Assembly (NCBI GenBank): GCA_902827055.1
Contig: CADEHD010000081.1
Coordinates: 1,577-8,388 of the forward strand
Source: an uncultured Chloroflexota bacterium
Lineage (GTDB): Bacteria > Chloroflexota > Dehalococcoidia > UBA2979
Length of the DNA: 6,812 bases
Reading direction: 5' to 3'
The translations under genes were made by a program, and so were the position numbers. Positions 1 to 6,812 of the stretch are shown piece by piece. Under the pieces are notes generated by a model. It worked only from the letters and a program-made list of their open reading frames with translations, made no database searches and was not told the DNA's origin. Each line of letters begins with the position of its first letter. The stretch's first letter is position 1.

Positions 1-1051
1 CACCAGCCTCAACGTGTCGGGCTACTACAACAACTTCAACGCCGACAAGCGCTCGGTCGCGATCGACCTCACGACGCCCGCGGGCCACGAGCTCGGCCTG
101 CGTCTGGTCCGCTGGGCGGACGTGTTCATGACCAACATGACGAACCGGGCGGTTGCGAAGATCGGTATGGACTGGGCCACCGTCTCGGGGGCGAACCCCT
201 CGATCGTGGGCCTGTACCAGCCGATGCAGGGACTGACGGGTCCGCATGCCGAGTTCCAGGGGTTCGGCGCGATCCTGTCGACGATCTGCGGGGTCAACCA
301 CCTCGCAGGCTTCGAGGCGAACCCGCCGGCTGGCGTCGGTTCGAACTACCCCGACTACGTGGTGAACCCCCTCCAGGCGGTGACGGCGCTCGCTGCTGCC
401 CTGCGCCACCGGCGCCGAACCGGCGAGGGGCAGCTCATCGACATGTCCCAGCTCGAGTCGTCGACGGCCGCGATGGCGGGGCCACTGTTCGCGACCCTGA
501 ACTCGAACTACCGCTACCAGCGCGCCGGGAATCGAGTCCCGCACGCGGCGCCGCACGGCGCCTTCCGGGCGGCGGGCACCGATGAATGGCTCGCGATCGC
601 CTGTCTCGACGACAGCCAGTGGGCGGCCCTCGCGCGGGTGTGCGGCCACGAGGAGTGGACCGCCGACCGTCGGTTCGCTGACCTCGAGGCCCGCAAGGCC
701 AACGAGGATGCACTCGACGCGCTGGTCGGCGCATGGACCGCGGGCCGCGATGCGCCCACCGCCATGCACGAGCTGCAGCAGGCTGGCGTGCCTGCGGGCG
801 TCGTACAGCGCGCGTCGGCCGTGCTGGCGGACGCGCATCTCGCCGCGCGCGGGTACTTCGTTCGGCTCGACCACGCCGAGGCGGGCGTGCGCGTCTATGA
901 CGGCCCGCCGTTCCGCCTCTCGAGGACGCCCGCACGCCTCGACCGAGCCGCGCCCCTGCTCGGCGAGCACACGTTCGAGGTGGCGACGACCGTGCTCGGG
1001 CTGAGTCCCGCGGAGGCGGCCGCGCTCGTCGCCGACGGCACGCTGACCTAG
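1..1051 (+). CDS. Family III CoA-transferase (CaiB/BaiF type), 5'-truncated by window edge
   Basis: Family III CoA-transferases move CoA between carboxylic acids in the cytoplasm through an aspartyl-CoA thioester. The frame is open from base 2 and the gene runs off the left edge. The GTG at 14 is an internal valine, because the preceding codons (T-S-L-N) are also in frame and the family start lies about 40-60 residues further upstream. About 349 residues are visible against a usual 390-430. Recognisable blocks are NFNADKRSVAIDL near the visible N-terminus, a QPMQGLTGP motif, the PDYVVNP segment, and GEGQLIDMSQLE, whose Asp (codon 440-442) is the expected catalytic aspartate. The C-terminal half has the typical small domain ending in LLGEHT. 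The acid and CoA donor cannot be deduced. The MDR gene follows on the same strand after 107 bp but has its own promoter-like sequence, so co-transcription is uncertain. Family assignment is firm; substrate unknown. Confidence 0.93.
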   Translation, partial: TSLNVSGYYNNFNADKRSVAIDLTTPAGHELGLRLVRWADVFMTNMTNRAVAKIGMDWATVSGANPSIVGLYQPMQGLTGPHAEFQGFGAILSTICGVNHLAGFEANPPAGVGSNYPDYVVNPLQAVTALAAALRHRRRTGEGQLIDMSQLESSTAAMAGPLFATLNSNYRYQRAGNRVPHAAPHGAFRAAGTDEWLAIACLDDSQWAALARVCGHEEWTADRRFADLEARKANEDALDALVGAWTAGRDAPTAMHELQQAGVPAGVVQRASAVLADAHLAARGYFVRLDHAEAGVRVYDGPPFRLSRTPARLDRAAPLLGEHTFEVATTVLGLSPAEAAALVADGTLT

Positions 1052-1099
1052 CCGGGCCGTCACGCCTATCGAGGGGGCGGTCGTTCCGCATCGCATGCG

Positions 1100-1108
1100 T
1101 GCTAGGCT
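1100..1108 (+). promoter_or_regulatory. Candidate extended -10 promoter for the MDR gene
   Basis: TGC-TAGGCT at 1100-1108 matches an extended -10 element (TGn followed by TAnnnT). It lies 50 bp before the ATG at 1159 and just after the 8-bp palindrome CGCATGCG (1092-1099). No good -35 box is visible; GTCGTT at 1080-1085 has the right 17-bp spacing but matches poorly. The word CCGCATCG occurs on each side of the -10 box (1086-1093 and 1112-1119). Transcription from here would give a leader of about 45 nt containing the Shine-Dalgarno site. Predicted by eye only. Confidence 0.45.
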
Positions 1109-1148
1109 CGCCCGCATCGACGAAGGCACCCGACGCGGGACGCAGGCG

Positions 1149-1154
1149 AGGAGG
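1149..1154 (+). promoter_or_regulatory. Shine-Dalgarno site that sets the MDR start
   Basis: AGGAGG, a full consensus ribosome binding site, ends 4 nt before the ATG at 1159. This fixes the start there rather than at the in-frame upstream start codon at 1099, which would add 20 residues atypical of the family and would place the start inside the candidate -10 box. Confidence 0.85.
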
Positions 1155-1158
1155 TTCC

Positions 1159-2142
1159 ATGCGCGCATGGCAGCTCGTGGGACATCGGCGCTTCGAGTTC
1201 GTCGACACTCCCGTTCCAGACGTCGAGGACGGACAGGTGATGATCCGGGTCGAGCACGCCTCGATCTGCGGCAGCGACACCCACGTGAACTACGACCCCG
1301 TGCTCCCCGAGGAGCGCTACCCGCTCCCCCCGGGGTCACCGTGCCACGAGGTCGTGGGCACCATCGTGGAGTCGCGGCACCCCGCGCACCGCATCGGCAC
1401 GCGCGCGATCCTGCTCCCCGAGAACAACCCGGGGCGCGGATACACCTCGGGAGGCCTCGCCGAGTACCTCGTCTCGGGGAAGGTGATCCCGATCCCCGAT
1501 CACGGCAGCAGCGCCGACTGGCTGATGTGCCAGCCGATGGGCACCGTCATGTACGCCACGCAGGAGTGGGGGAACGCAGGCGGGAAGCGCATCGCGGTCC
1601 TCGGGCAGGGCGCGATCGGGCTCGCCTTCACCATGCTCGCCGCGAAGCAGGGCGCGCAGGACGTCGTCGCGATCGATCCGCTCGACTATCGCCTGGCGCG
1701 AGCCCGCGAGGTGGGCGCGACGGGGACCGTGAACCCGGCGAACGCGCCGCTCGTCGAGGCAGTGCTGGAAGCGACGCGCGGCGCCGGCGTCGATGTGGTC
1801 GTCGACGCAACCGGCGACGTCACCGGGTTGAACTGTGCCGTCGACATCGTCAACCGGTTTGGTCTGATCATCAGCTTCGGGCTCATAGCTCCGAACGCTG
1901 TCGTGCCGTTCAATCACGCGACGTGGATGCGCAAGCAGGCGCGGCTTGTGCCGGTGGTGTCGGCCTCGACCCCGACGCCGACGCGCGACATCGAGCAGCT
2001 CGTCCGTCTCCGCGAACTCGGGTGGATCGACCCGGCCGCGCTGATCACCCATCGCTGGCGCTGGGACCGCGCTCCCGAGGCGTACGAGATGTACTCGACG
2101 CACAGCGACGAGGTGATCAAGGTCGTGCTCGAGGTCGGCTAG
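1159..2142 (+). CDS. Zinc-type medium-chain dehydrogenase/reductase, probably NAD(H)-dependent, without structural-zinc lobe
   Basis: A 327-residue cytoplasmic oxidoreductase of the MDR (alcohol/sorbitol/threonine dehydrogenase) superfamily, expected to interconvert an alcohol with an aldehyde or ketone. The GroES-like N-terminal domain carries ICGSDTH (Cys37, Ser39, His42) and CHEVVG (His63, Glu64), matching the catalytic zinc site, with Cys62 in place of the usual Gly of GHE. The fourth ligand position (Glu in sorbitol dehydrogenases, Asp in threonine dehydrogenases) appears to be Gln125 in CQPMG, next to Cys124. The Rossmann motif GQGAIG is at 149-154, and Asp173 at the end of the second strand indicates NAD rather than NADP. 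The usual four-Cys structural-zinc loop is absent: only a short linker joins GTRAI (80-84) to GGLAEY (98-103), and it contains no Cys. This explains the length below the usual ~345. It converges on the ThDP gene across a hairpin. Substrate not identifiable; a non-zinc activity cannot be excluded. Confidence 0.92.
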   Translation: MRAWQLVGHRRFEFVDTPVPDVEDGQVMIRVEHASICGSDTHVNYDPVLPEERYPLPPGSPCHEVVGTIVESRHPAHRIGTRAILLPENNPGRGYTSGGLAEYLVSGKVIPIPDHGSSADWLMCQPMGTVMYATQEWGNAGGKRIAVLGQGAIGLAFTMLAAKQGAQDVVAIDPLDYRLARAREVGATGTVNPANAPLVEAVLEATRGAGVDVVVDATGDVTGLNCAVDIVNRFGLIISFGLIAPNAVVPFNHATWMRKQARLVPVVSASTPTPTRDIEQLVRLRELGWIDPAALITHRWRWDRAPEAYEMYSTHSDEVIKVVLEVG

Positions 2143-2198
2143 ACCGGCGCTCGGTGCTCGCGAGGGCGGAGGCCGTCGCCGGTCCGTCCGCCCTCGCG
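2142..2198. terminator. Bidirectional terminator between convergent MDR and ThDP-enzyme genes
   Basis: A perfect 12-bp inverted repeat, CGCGAGGGCGGA (2159-2170) and TCCGCCCTCGCG (2187-2198), encloses a 16-nt loop. A second, mutually exclusive pairing, GACCGGCG (2142-2149) with CGCCGGTC (2177-2184), starts at the MDR stop codon. A small third hairpin, TCGCCT-CGG-AGGCGA, lies at 2204-2218. There is no U-tract, as is common in high-GC bacteria. The hairpins fill the 82-bp gap between two facing stop codons, so they can serve both genes. Confidence 0.8.
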
Positions 2199-2224
2199 TG
2201 GTGTCGCCTCGGAGGCGAGTCCGC

Positions 2225-3877
2225 CTAGAGGTTCAGCGTCGGGCGCGCCGGCAGGGGCTCCATCGGGAACTGCTGCGGGAGATCGAGCGTCGGAGGCATG
2301 GGCACCTCGATCAGGTGCGGTGCGTTCGAGGCCAGGGCGCGGTCCAGCGTCGAGCGCAGCTCGGCGGGGTTCGTCGCCCTCGAGGCCGGCACCCCGAAGA
2401 GCTCGGACAGCTTGACCAGGTCGGGGTTGAGCAGGTCCGAACCGATCGTGTGGTCATTGAATCGGACCTGCTGGATGCGCCGCACGTTGCCGAAGGCGTT
2501 GTCGTTGAACACGATCGCGACCAGCGGGATCTGGTGCTTCGCCATCGTCGAGAGCTCCTGGACGTTGTAGAAGAAGCCGCCGTCGCCGTTGATCGAGACG
2601 ACCTTGCGATCCGGGTTGCCCACCTGCGCGCCGAGGGCCGTCGCAAACCCGTAGCCCAGCGTCCCCTGGTACCCCGAGGTGAGGAACGACCGCGGCTCGT
2701 AGACCGGGAAGCCGCCACCCTGCGACCAGTACCCGACCTGCGTGCTCTCGCTCACCAGCACGCCGTTGTCCGGGAGCACGTCGCGGATCGCGAGGGCGTA
2801 GTCCGCCTGCGGTGAGAGCTGCGCCATCTCGGCGGCAATCCCCTGCTGCAGCGCGCGCAGTTCGCCCTCCCTCGAGGGCCGGGCGCGGTTGTGCCGGGGC
2901 ACCCGCGCCGCCAGCTCGCCGAGGCCGCGCTTTGCATCGCCGACGATCCCGATGTCCGGGCGGCGATTGCGCCCGACTTCCTCCTCGTCGATGTCGAGCT
3001 GGATGAACGTCTGGTCATCGGGCGCCGCCGCGGAGCGGGGCGGCAAGACGTAACGCGTTCCGACCGCCAGCACGACATCGGCCTGGGGAAGCAGCGCGTT
3101 CGCTGCAGCCACCCCGGAGAACGCGCGGTGATCGCGGTCGGAGAGCCCGCCCCGCCCGTTCGCGCTCATCAGGACGGGCGCCTCGAGGACCTCCGCGAGC
3201 GCGCGCAGCTCCGCCCACGCCGCGCTGGACTGCACACCACCGCCCGCGACGATCAGCGGACGTTCGGCCCGCCCGAGCGCTTGCGCGGCCCGCTCGAGCA
3301 GATCGGGGTCAGCCTCGGCGCGCGAGAACGCCTCCGGCTCCAGGAGCGTGACGTCGCCCACCCGCTCCAGGACGTCGGGCGGCACCTCGATCTCCACCGG
3401 GCGCGGCCGCCCTGTGAGGAGCGCGCGCATCGCGCGGTGCACCATCCCGGGGATGTCCTCGGGCGCCATCGCGCGTTCCACCTGCTTGCAGACGCTGCTG
3501 ATCGTCTCGAGCTGGTTGTTGATCTCGTGCAACACGCCGCGACCGCGGCCGATGAGGTCCGACTGGATCTGGCCCGCGACGGCGAGCACGGGCGACGAGC
3601 ACGCGTACGCGGTCGACAGCCCCGCCGAGGCGTTGAGCAGCCCCGGACCGGGCACCACGATGAACGTCCCGACCTTCCCCGTGGTCCGCGCGAACCCGTC
3701 CGCCATATAGGAGCACGCCTGCTCGTGACGCGTGTGCAGCACCTGGATCGCGTCGCGCTCGTCCCAGAGGGCGTCGAAGGCGAAGTCCATCTGGATCCCG
3801 GGGAGCCCGAAGATCGTGTCGATGCCCTCGAGTTTCAGTGACTGCACGAGCGCCTGTCCGCCGGTCATCCGCGTCAT
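2225..3877 (-). CDS. Thiamine-diphosphate-dependent enzyme, acetolactate synthase / benzoylformate decarboxylase superfamily
   Basis: A 550-residue cytoplasmic ThDP enzyme that would decarboxylate, cleave or join 2-oxoacids. The N-terminal pyrimidine-binding domain (about 1-170) has FGLPG (23-27) and RHEQA with Glu52, the catalytic glutamate that activates the cofactor. The central domain (about 190-330) ends in a FIQLDIDEEEVGRN-like segment typical of acetolactate-synthase-type proteins. The C-terminal domain has the Mg/ThDP motif, with GDG at 431-433 and NDN at 458-460. The start is ATG 3877, because GGGAGG lies 5 nt upstream; the open frame extends to 3922, but those residues look like leader. 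The motif IGRGRGVLHEINNQL suggests an uncharacterised ilvB-like clade rather than true IlvB: no small regulatory subunit gene or other branched-chain gene is nearby. It is divergent from the FMN hydroxyacid enzyme, which suggests it acts on that enzyme's 2-oxoacid product (inference). Oxalyl-CoA decarboxylase or 2-hydroxyacyl-CoA lyase are less likely alternatives. Confidence 0.93.
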   Translation of the reverse strand: MTRMTGGQALVQSLKLEGIDTIFGLPGIQMDFAFDALWDERDAIQVLHTRHEQACSYMADGFARTTGKVGTFIVVPGPGLLNASAGLSTAYACSSPVLAVAGQIQSDLIGRGRGVLHEINNQLETISSVCKQVERAMAPEDIPGMVHRAMRALLTGRPRPVEIEVPPDVLERVGDVTLLEPEAFSRAEADPDLLERAAQALGRAERPLIVAGGGVQSSAAWAELRALAEVLEAPVLMSANGRGGLSDRDHRAFSGVAAANALLPQADVVLAVGTRYVLPPRSAAAPDDQTFIQLDIDEEEVGRNRRPDIGIVGDAKRGLGELAARVPRHNRARPSREGELRALQQGIAAEMAQLSPQADYALAIRDVLPDNGVLVSESTQVGYWSQGGGFPVYEPRSFLTSGYQGTLGYGFATALGAQVGNPDRKVVSINGDGGFFYNVQELSTMAKHQIPLVAIVFNDNAFGNVRRIQQVRFNDHTIGSDLLNPDLVKLSELFGVPASRATNPAELRSTLDRALASNAPHLIEVPMPPTLDLPQQFPMEPLPARPTLNL

Positions 3878-3882
3878 GTGAG

Positions 3883-3888
3883 CCTCCC
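3883..3888 (-). promoter_or_regulatory. Shine-Dalgarno site that sets the ThDP-enzyme start
   Basis: Read on the minus strand this is GGGAGG, 5 nt before ATG 3877. It supports that start over the in-frame upstream codon at 3922 and the second Met three codons further in. Confidence 0.8.
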
Positions 3889-3921
3889 GCGCACGCAGCC
3901 GTTGGAGGCGGGAGTGTCGCA

Positions 3922-3951
3922 CACGATGCGCGATCGTGGTGAGCGAACCAC
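3922..3951. promoter_or_regulatory. Operator-like overlapping palindromes in the divergent intergenic region
   Basis: CACGAT-N5-ATCGTG (3922-3938) is a 17-bp dyad with perfect 6-bp arms. It overlaps a second dyad, GTGGT-N6-ACCAC (3936-3951). Both lie 45-75 bp upstream of the ThDP gene start (3877) and about 155-185 bp upstream of the FMN gene start (4106). The arm lengths and spacing fit a dimeric DNA-binding protein rather than a terminator. No convincing -10 box for the minus-strand gene was found nearby. The binding protein is unknown; the LuxR-type protein encoded at 5291 is one candidate. Confidence 0.4.
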
Positions 3952-4041
3952 AGTGCGGGAACCCGGCGACACCTCGCGGTCGTCGTGCGTCCGTCGGTGA
4001 CGGGGGACGTGTGGCCTCGTGATGCCGCGCGTGGTGATGGC

Positions 4042-4070
4042 TATCATGCGGGCGGCCGAGCGGACTCGGC
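4042..4070 (+). promoter_or_regulatory. Candidate -10 box and leader hairpin upstream of the FMN enzyme
   Basis: TATCAT (4042-4047) is the only good TAnnnT match in the 228-bp divergent region and lies 58 bp before the GTG start. No clear -35 box accompanies it. Just downstream, GCCGAG-CGGA-CTCGGC (4055-4070) can form a 6-bp hairpin with a 4-nt loop at the predicted 5' end of the transcript. The rest of the region up to the Shine-Dalgarno site shows nothing else recognisable. Confidence 0.35.
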
Positions 4071-4095
4071 GCGACCTGGGCGAGTTGCAGCAGGC

Positions 4096-4099
4096 GAGG
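4096..4099 (+). promoter_or_regulatory. Ribosome binding site supporting a GTG start
   Basis: GAGG, within GGCGAGGTGA, ends 6 nt before GTG 4106. It favours this start over the in-frame ATG at 4127, which has no comparable site. Confidence 0.6.
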
Positions 4100-4105
4100 T
4101 GACCC

Positions 4106-5200
<1,095 letters not shown>

Positions 5201-5242
5201 TCCCGACGGCGCACCCTCGACGCGCCCCCGATCGGCGTATTC

Positions 5243-5268
5243 GTGCGCCGTGCAGCGCACAGGTGCGC
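5243..5268. promoter_or_regulatory. GTGCGC triple inverted-repeat cluster upstream of the LuxR-type regulator
   Basis: Three copies of one hexamer alternate in orientation: GTGCGC (5243-5248), 6 nt, GCGCAC (5255-5260), 2 nt, GTGCGC (5263-5268). They end 22 bp before the regulator's ATG, where a -35 region would lie. Such an array suits a multimeric regulator binding site, possibly for autoregulation. The hairpin it could form is not followed by a U-tract, so a terminator for the upstream FMN gene is less likely but not excluded. Confidence 0.4.
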
Positions 5269-5278
5269 GGAGGCGTGG

Positions 5279-5284
5279 CAGAAT
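5279..5284 (+). promoter_or_regulatory. Weak -10-like box for a possible leaderless regulator transcript
   Basis: CAGAAT ends 6 nt before ATG 5291, about the spacing expected for a leaderless mRNA in actinobacteria. The match to TAnnnT is imperfect at the first base. It is proposed because no Shine-Dalgarno site stands at normal distance: the nearest, GGAGG at 5269-5273, is 17 nt away. Confidence 0.3.
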
Positions 5285-5290
5285 CGCGCG

Positions 5291-6388
5291 ATGGCACGAA
5301 TCGCGCGCACAGCCGGCGCCCGACTCGAGCGCGTCCTCGCGGGCGTGCGGCAACTCGCCGACGTGACCACCCTCGAGGACTATCCGCCGGTTGCCATCGA
5401 AGTGGCGGACTCCGTCGTCGCCTCTGACGTCACGACGTTTAACGACATCGACGTCGAGGCGGGGCGGATGGTGGTACTAACGCGCCCGTCCGACTTCGTC
5501 TACCCCAACGGCGCGCCCGAGCTGCTCGCCTCGCACAGCCACGAGCACCCTCTGATCCGGAACCTCAACGAGACCGGTGATGGCTCCGCGTTCAAGATCT
5601 CGGACTTCCTCAGCGCGCGCGCGTTCCACGAGAGCCTGCTGTATCGGGCTATCTACGGCCTCATTGGCGTTGAGGACCAGATGGCGATCACGATGCCATC
5701 AGTGCGCCAACACGTCATTGGGCTGGTCGTGAACCGCGGGCGGCGCTCGTTCACCGAGGACGATCGGGCCGCGCTCAACCTCCTGCGGCCGCACCTTGCG
5801 CAGGCGTACCGCCTGCTGTCGGAGCAGGCCCGCCTGGCGCGCCTCGTGCGGTCGGCCCGCGCCGCGCTGGAGGATTCGGCAACCCTCGCGATTGCGCTCG
5901 GAGAGCCGCCCGAGGAGCTCACCCCGGGCGCCCTTGTGCAGCTCTATCGCTACTTCGGGCGGCCGGGCGCGGCGAGCGCGTTCCCGGACCGCGTCGCGGC
6001 GTGGGTCGCGCGCGAGCAGTTCAAGGCCGCAGGCGCCGGCGCCGGGACCGCCCCCGAGTTGCTCACGCCGCTCGTCGCACATCGCGACGGGTACACGCTG
6101 GTGGCGCGCCTGCTCCCGGGGCATGACGGCGCCGACGTGATCGTCCTCCGCCGCCTGACCCGCGACGAGCCATCGGCGCGCCACCTCCAGGACCTCCGTC
6201 TAAGCACGCGCGAGTCCGACGTCGCGCGACTCCTGTTGACTGGCGCGAGCAACTCCGCGATCGCGGCGGCGTTGCACATCGCGCCCGGCACGGTGAAGAA
6301 GCACCTCGACCACATCTACCGCAAGCTCGGGGCGACGAACCGGGTCGCCGCGGTCCGCACGCTCCTCGACCTGCCCGCTGCGCGGTAG
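5291..6388 (+). CDS. LuxR-type transcriptional regulator with GAF-like N-terminal domain
   Basis: A 365-residue DNA-binding regulator. The C-terminal LuxR helix-turn-helix (about 304-360) is clear: LSTRESDVARLL, then GASNSAIAAAL, TVKKHLDHIYRKLG and NRVAA. The N-terminal part (about 20-180) looks like the GAF-type sensor seen in many actinobacterial and proteobacterial LuxR proteins, with HPLIRN, FKISDFLSARAFHE and LGVEDQM blocks, then RRSFTEDDRAALNLLRPHLAQAYR. A central stretch (about 195-300) may be a degenerate PAS-like segment. No response-regulator receiver domain or autoinducer-binding signature was noticed, so a small-molecule ligand is more likely than phosphorylation. ATG 5291 is preferred; the in-frame GTG at 5243 would add 16 residues and place the GTGCGC cluster inside the gene. 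Lying just downstream of the FMN enzyme, it probably controls the local genes (inference). It ends 11 bp before a strong hairpin. Confidence 0.9.
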   Translation: MARIARTAGARLERVLAGVRQLADVTTLEDYPPVAIEVADSVVASDVTTFNDIDVEAGRMVVLTRPSDFVYPNGAPELLASHSHEHPLIRNLNETGDGSAFKISDFLSARAFHESLLYRAIYGLIGVEDQMAITMPSVRQHVIGLVVNRGRRSFTEDDRAALNLLRPHLAQAYRLLSEQARLARLVRSARAALEDSATLAIALGEPPEELTPGALVQLYRYFGRPGAASAFPDRVAAWVAREQFKAAGAGAGTAPELLTPLVAHRDGYTLVARLLPGHDGADVIVLRRLTRDEPSARHLQDLRLSTRESDVARLLLTGASNSAIAAALHIAPGTVKKHLDHIYRKLGATNRVAAVRTLLDLPAAR

Positions 6389-6399
6389 GGCGGTATGTG

Positions 6400-6429
6400 C
6401 CGAGGGGCGCACAACGCTGCGCCCCTCGG
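6400..6429. terminator. Strong bidirectional hairpin terminator
   Basis: CCGAGGGGCGCA (6400-6411) pairs perfectly with TGCGCCCCTCGG (6418-6429) around a 6-nt loop. The 12-bp stem has 10 G/C pairs. It lies 11 bp after the regulator stop and 38 bp past the stop of the facing inositol-phosphate synthase gene, so it can end both transcripts. There is no U-tract on either side. Confidence 0.88.
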
Positions 6430-6467
6430 TCGGATCGTGCGAGGAAGGTCGGTGCTGATGGCTCGGG

Positions 6468-6812
6468 TTATTCCTTGACGTAGTCCTGCTGGTAGTATTC
6501 CTGGCCGAGGTGGGTGATCTGCTCCTCGCCCATGAGCCAGCGGAGGGTGTTCTTCAGCTTGGTCTGCTGGATGAAGAGGTCGTGCTCCGGGTAGACCGAC
6601 GCGGCGTGCTGGGGGCTCTTGAAGTAGAACGAGAGCCACTCCTGGATACCGCTCATGCCCGCCCGCTTCGCGAGGTCCATGAACAGCGCGAGGTCGAGGA
6701 CCAGCGGCGCTGCCAGGATCGAGTCGCGGCAGAGGAAGTCGACCTTGATCTGCATCGGGTAGCCGAGCCAGCCGAAGATGTCGATGTTGTCCCAGCCCTC
6801 TTTGTTGTCACC
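6468..6812 (-). CDS. Inositol-3-phosphate synthase, C-terminal 114 residues (5' end beyond window)
   Basis: The enzyme converts glucose 6-phosphate to 1D-myo-inositol 3-phosphate using bound NAD, the first step towards inositol lipids and, in many actinobacteria, mycothiol. The minus-strand frame is open to the last base of the window, and the visible part begins GDNKEGWDNIDIFGWLGYP. The Met at 6755 is therefore internal, not a start. Diagnostic C-terminal blocks are CRDSILAAPLVLDLALFMDL, GGIQEWLSFYFKSP-like (here SGIQEWLSFYFKSP), PEHDLFIQQTKLKNTLR and MGEEQITHLGQEYY. These belong to the longer bacterial form (about 430 residues), not to the short mycobacterial Ino1. It faces the LuxR-type gene across a terminator and is probably an independent housekeeping gene. 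Confidence 0.9.
   Translation of the reverse strand, partial: GDNKEGWDNIDIFGWLGYPMQIKVDFLCRDSILAAPLVLDLALFMDLAKRAGMSGIQEWLSFYFKSPQHAASVYPEHDLFIQQTKLKNTLRWLMGEEQITHLGQEYYQQDYVKE

Noticed and set aside
14..1051. GTG at 14 as the true start of the CoA-transferase
   Set aside because: The reading frame is open upstream to the window edge, no ribosome binding site is present, and the family needs about 40-60 more N-terminal residues.
435..1280. A 281-codon minus-strand open frame antisense to the CoA-transferase
   Set aside because: Extremely Arg-rich translation without any motif; it also runs across the MDR promoter and ribosome binding site.
1095..2228. A 377-codon plus-strand open frame across the MDR gene, and a 255-codon minus-strand frame at 1336-2103
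   Set aside because: Both are Arg/His-rich shadow frames without a recognisable domain. The MDR frame has zinc and NAD motifs and a consensus ribosome binding site.
2891..3841. A 316-codon plus-strand frame antisense to the ThDP enzyme
   Set aside because: Shadow frame: the composition mirrors the opposite strand and no domain is visible.
2225..3877. Oxalyl-CoA decarboxylase, which together with a formyl-CoA:oxalate CoA-transferase and glycolate oxidase would make an oxalate pathway
   Set aside because: It is attractive by context, but the ThDP protein lacks the oxalyl-CoA decarboxylase-type YEEMDQLN segment and C-terminal lid as I recall them, and the CoA-transferase shows no glycine-rich loop of the Frc type. 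Kept only as a distant alternative.
6468..6755. A complete 95-residue gene starting at Met 6755
   Set aside because: The frame continues without a stop to base 6812, and the upstream residues match inositol-3-phosphate synthase, so the Met is internal.

Overview
The window is very GC-rich, with G or C at nearly every third codon position, and it has strong Shine-Dalgarno sites and hairpin terminators without U-tracts. This fits a high-GC bacterium, most likely an actinobacterium. The long 'GDNKEGWDN...' type of inositol-3-phosphate synthase at the right edge differs from the short mycobacterial Ino1 and would fit a deep actinobacterial lineage such as the Thermoleophilia, but that placement is from memory and tentative. 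Nothing points to a plasmid, phage or insertion sequence. No RNA gene or CRISPR array was seen.

Layout, left to right: (1) the C-terminal ~349 residues of a family III CoA-transferase (1-1051, +); (2) a zinc-type medium-chain dehydrogenase/reductase (MDR) that lacks the structural-zinc lobe (1159-2142, +), with its own extended -10 box and a consensus Shine-Dalgarno site; (3) a bidirectional terminator (2142-2218); (4) a thiamine-diphosphate (ThDP) enzyme of the acetolactate synthase/benzoylformate decarboxylase superfamily (2225-3877, -); (5) a divergent intergenic region of ~228 bp (3878-4105) with palindromes; (6) an FMN-dependent alpha-hydroxyacid oxidase/dehydrogenase (4106-5200, +); (7) a GTGCGC-type inverted-repeat cluster in front of (8) a LuxR-type regulator with a GAF-like N-terminus (5291-6388, +); (9) a strong convergent hairpin (6400-6429); (10) the C-terminal 114 residues of inositol-3-phosphate synthase (6468-6812, -), which is housekeeping and probably unrelated.

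How the genes may work together (inference): the FMN enzyme would oxidise a 2-hydroxyacid to a 2-oxoacid. The ThDP enzyme would decarboxylate or cleave that product, or join it to another molecule. The NAD-type MDR would interconvert the resulting aldehyde or ketone with an alcohol, and the CoA-transferase would activate an acid as its CoA thioester. The LuxR-type protein is the obvious local regulator. This resembles the logic of mandelate catabolism (hydroxyacid dehydrogenase plus oxoacid decarboxylase), but no substrate can be assigned from sequence alone. The genes are ordinary family members. The less usual points are the MDR active site and missing lobe, the substrate-pocket substitutions in the FMN enzyme, and the operator-like palindromes in two intergenic regions.
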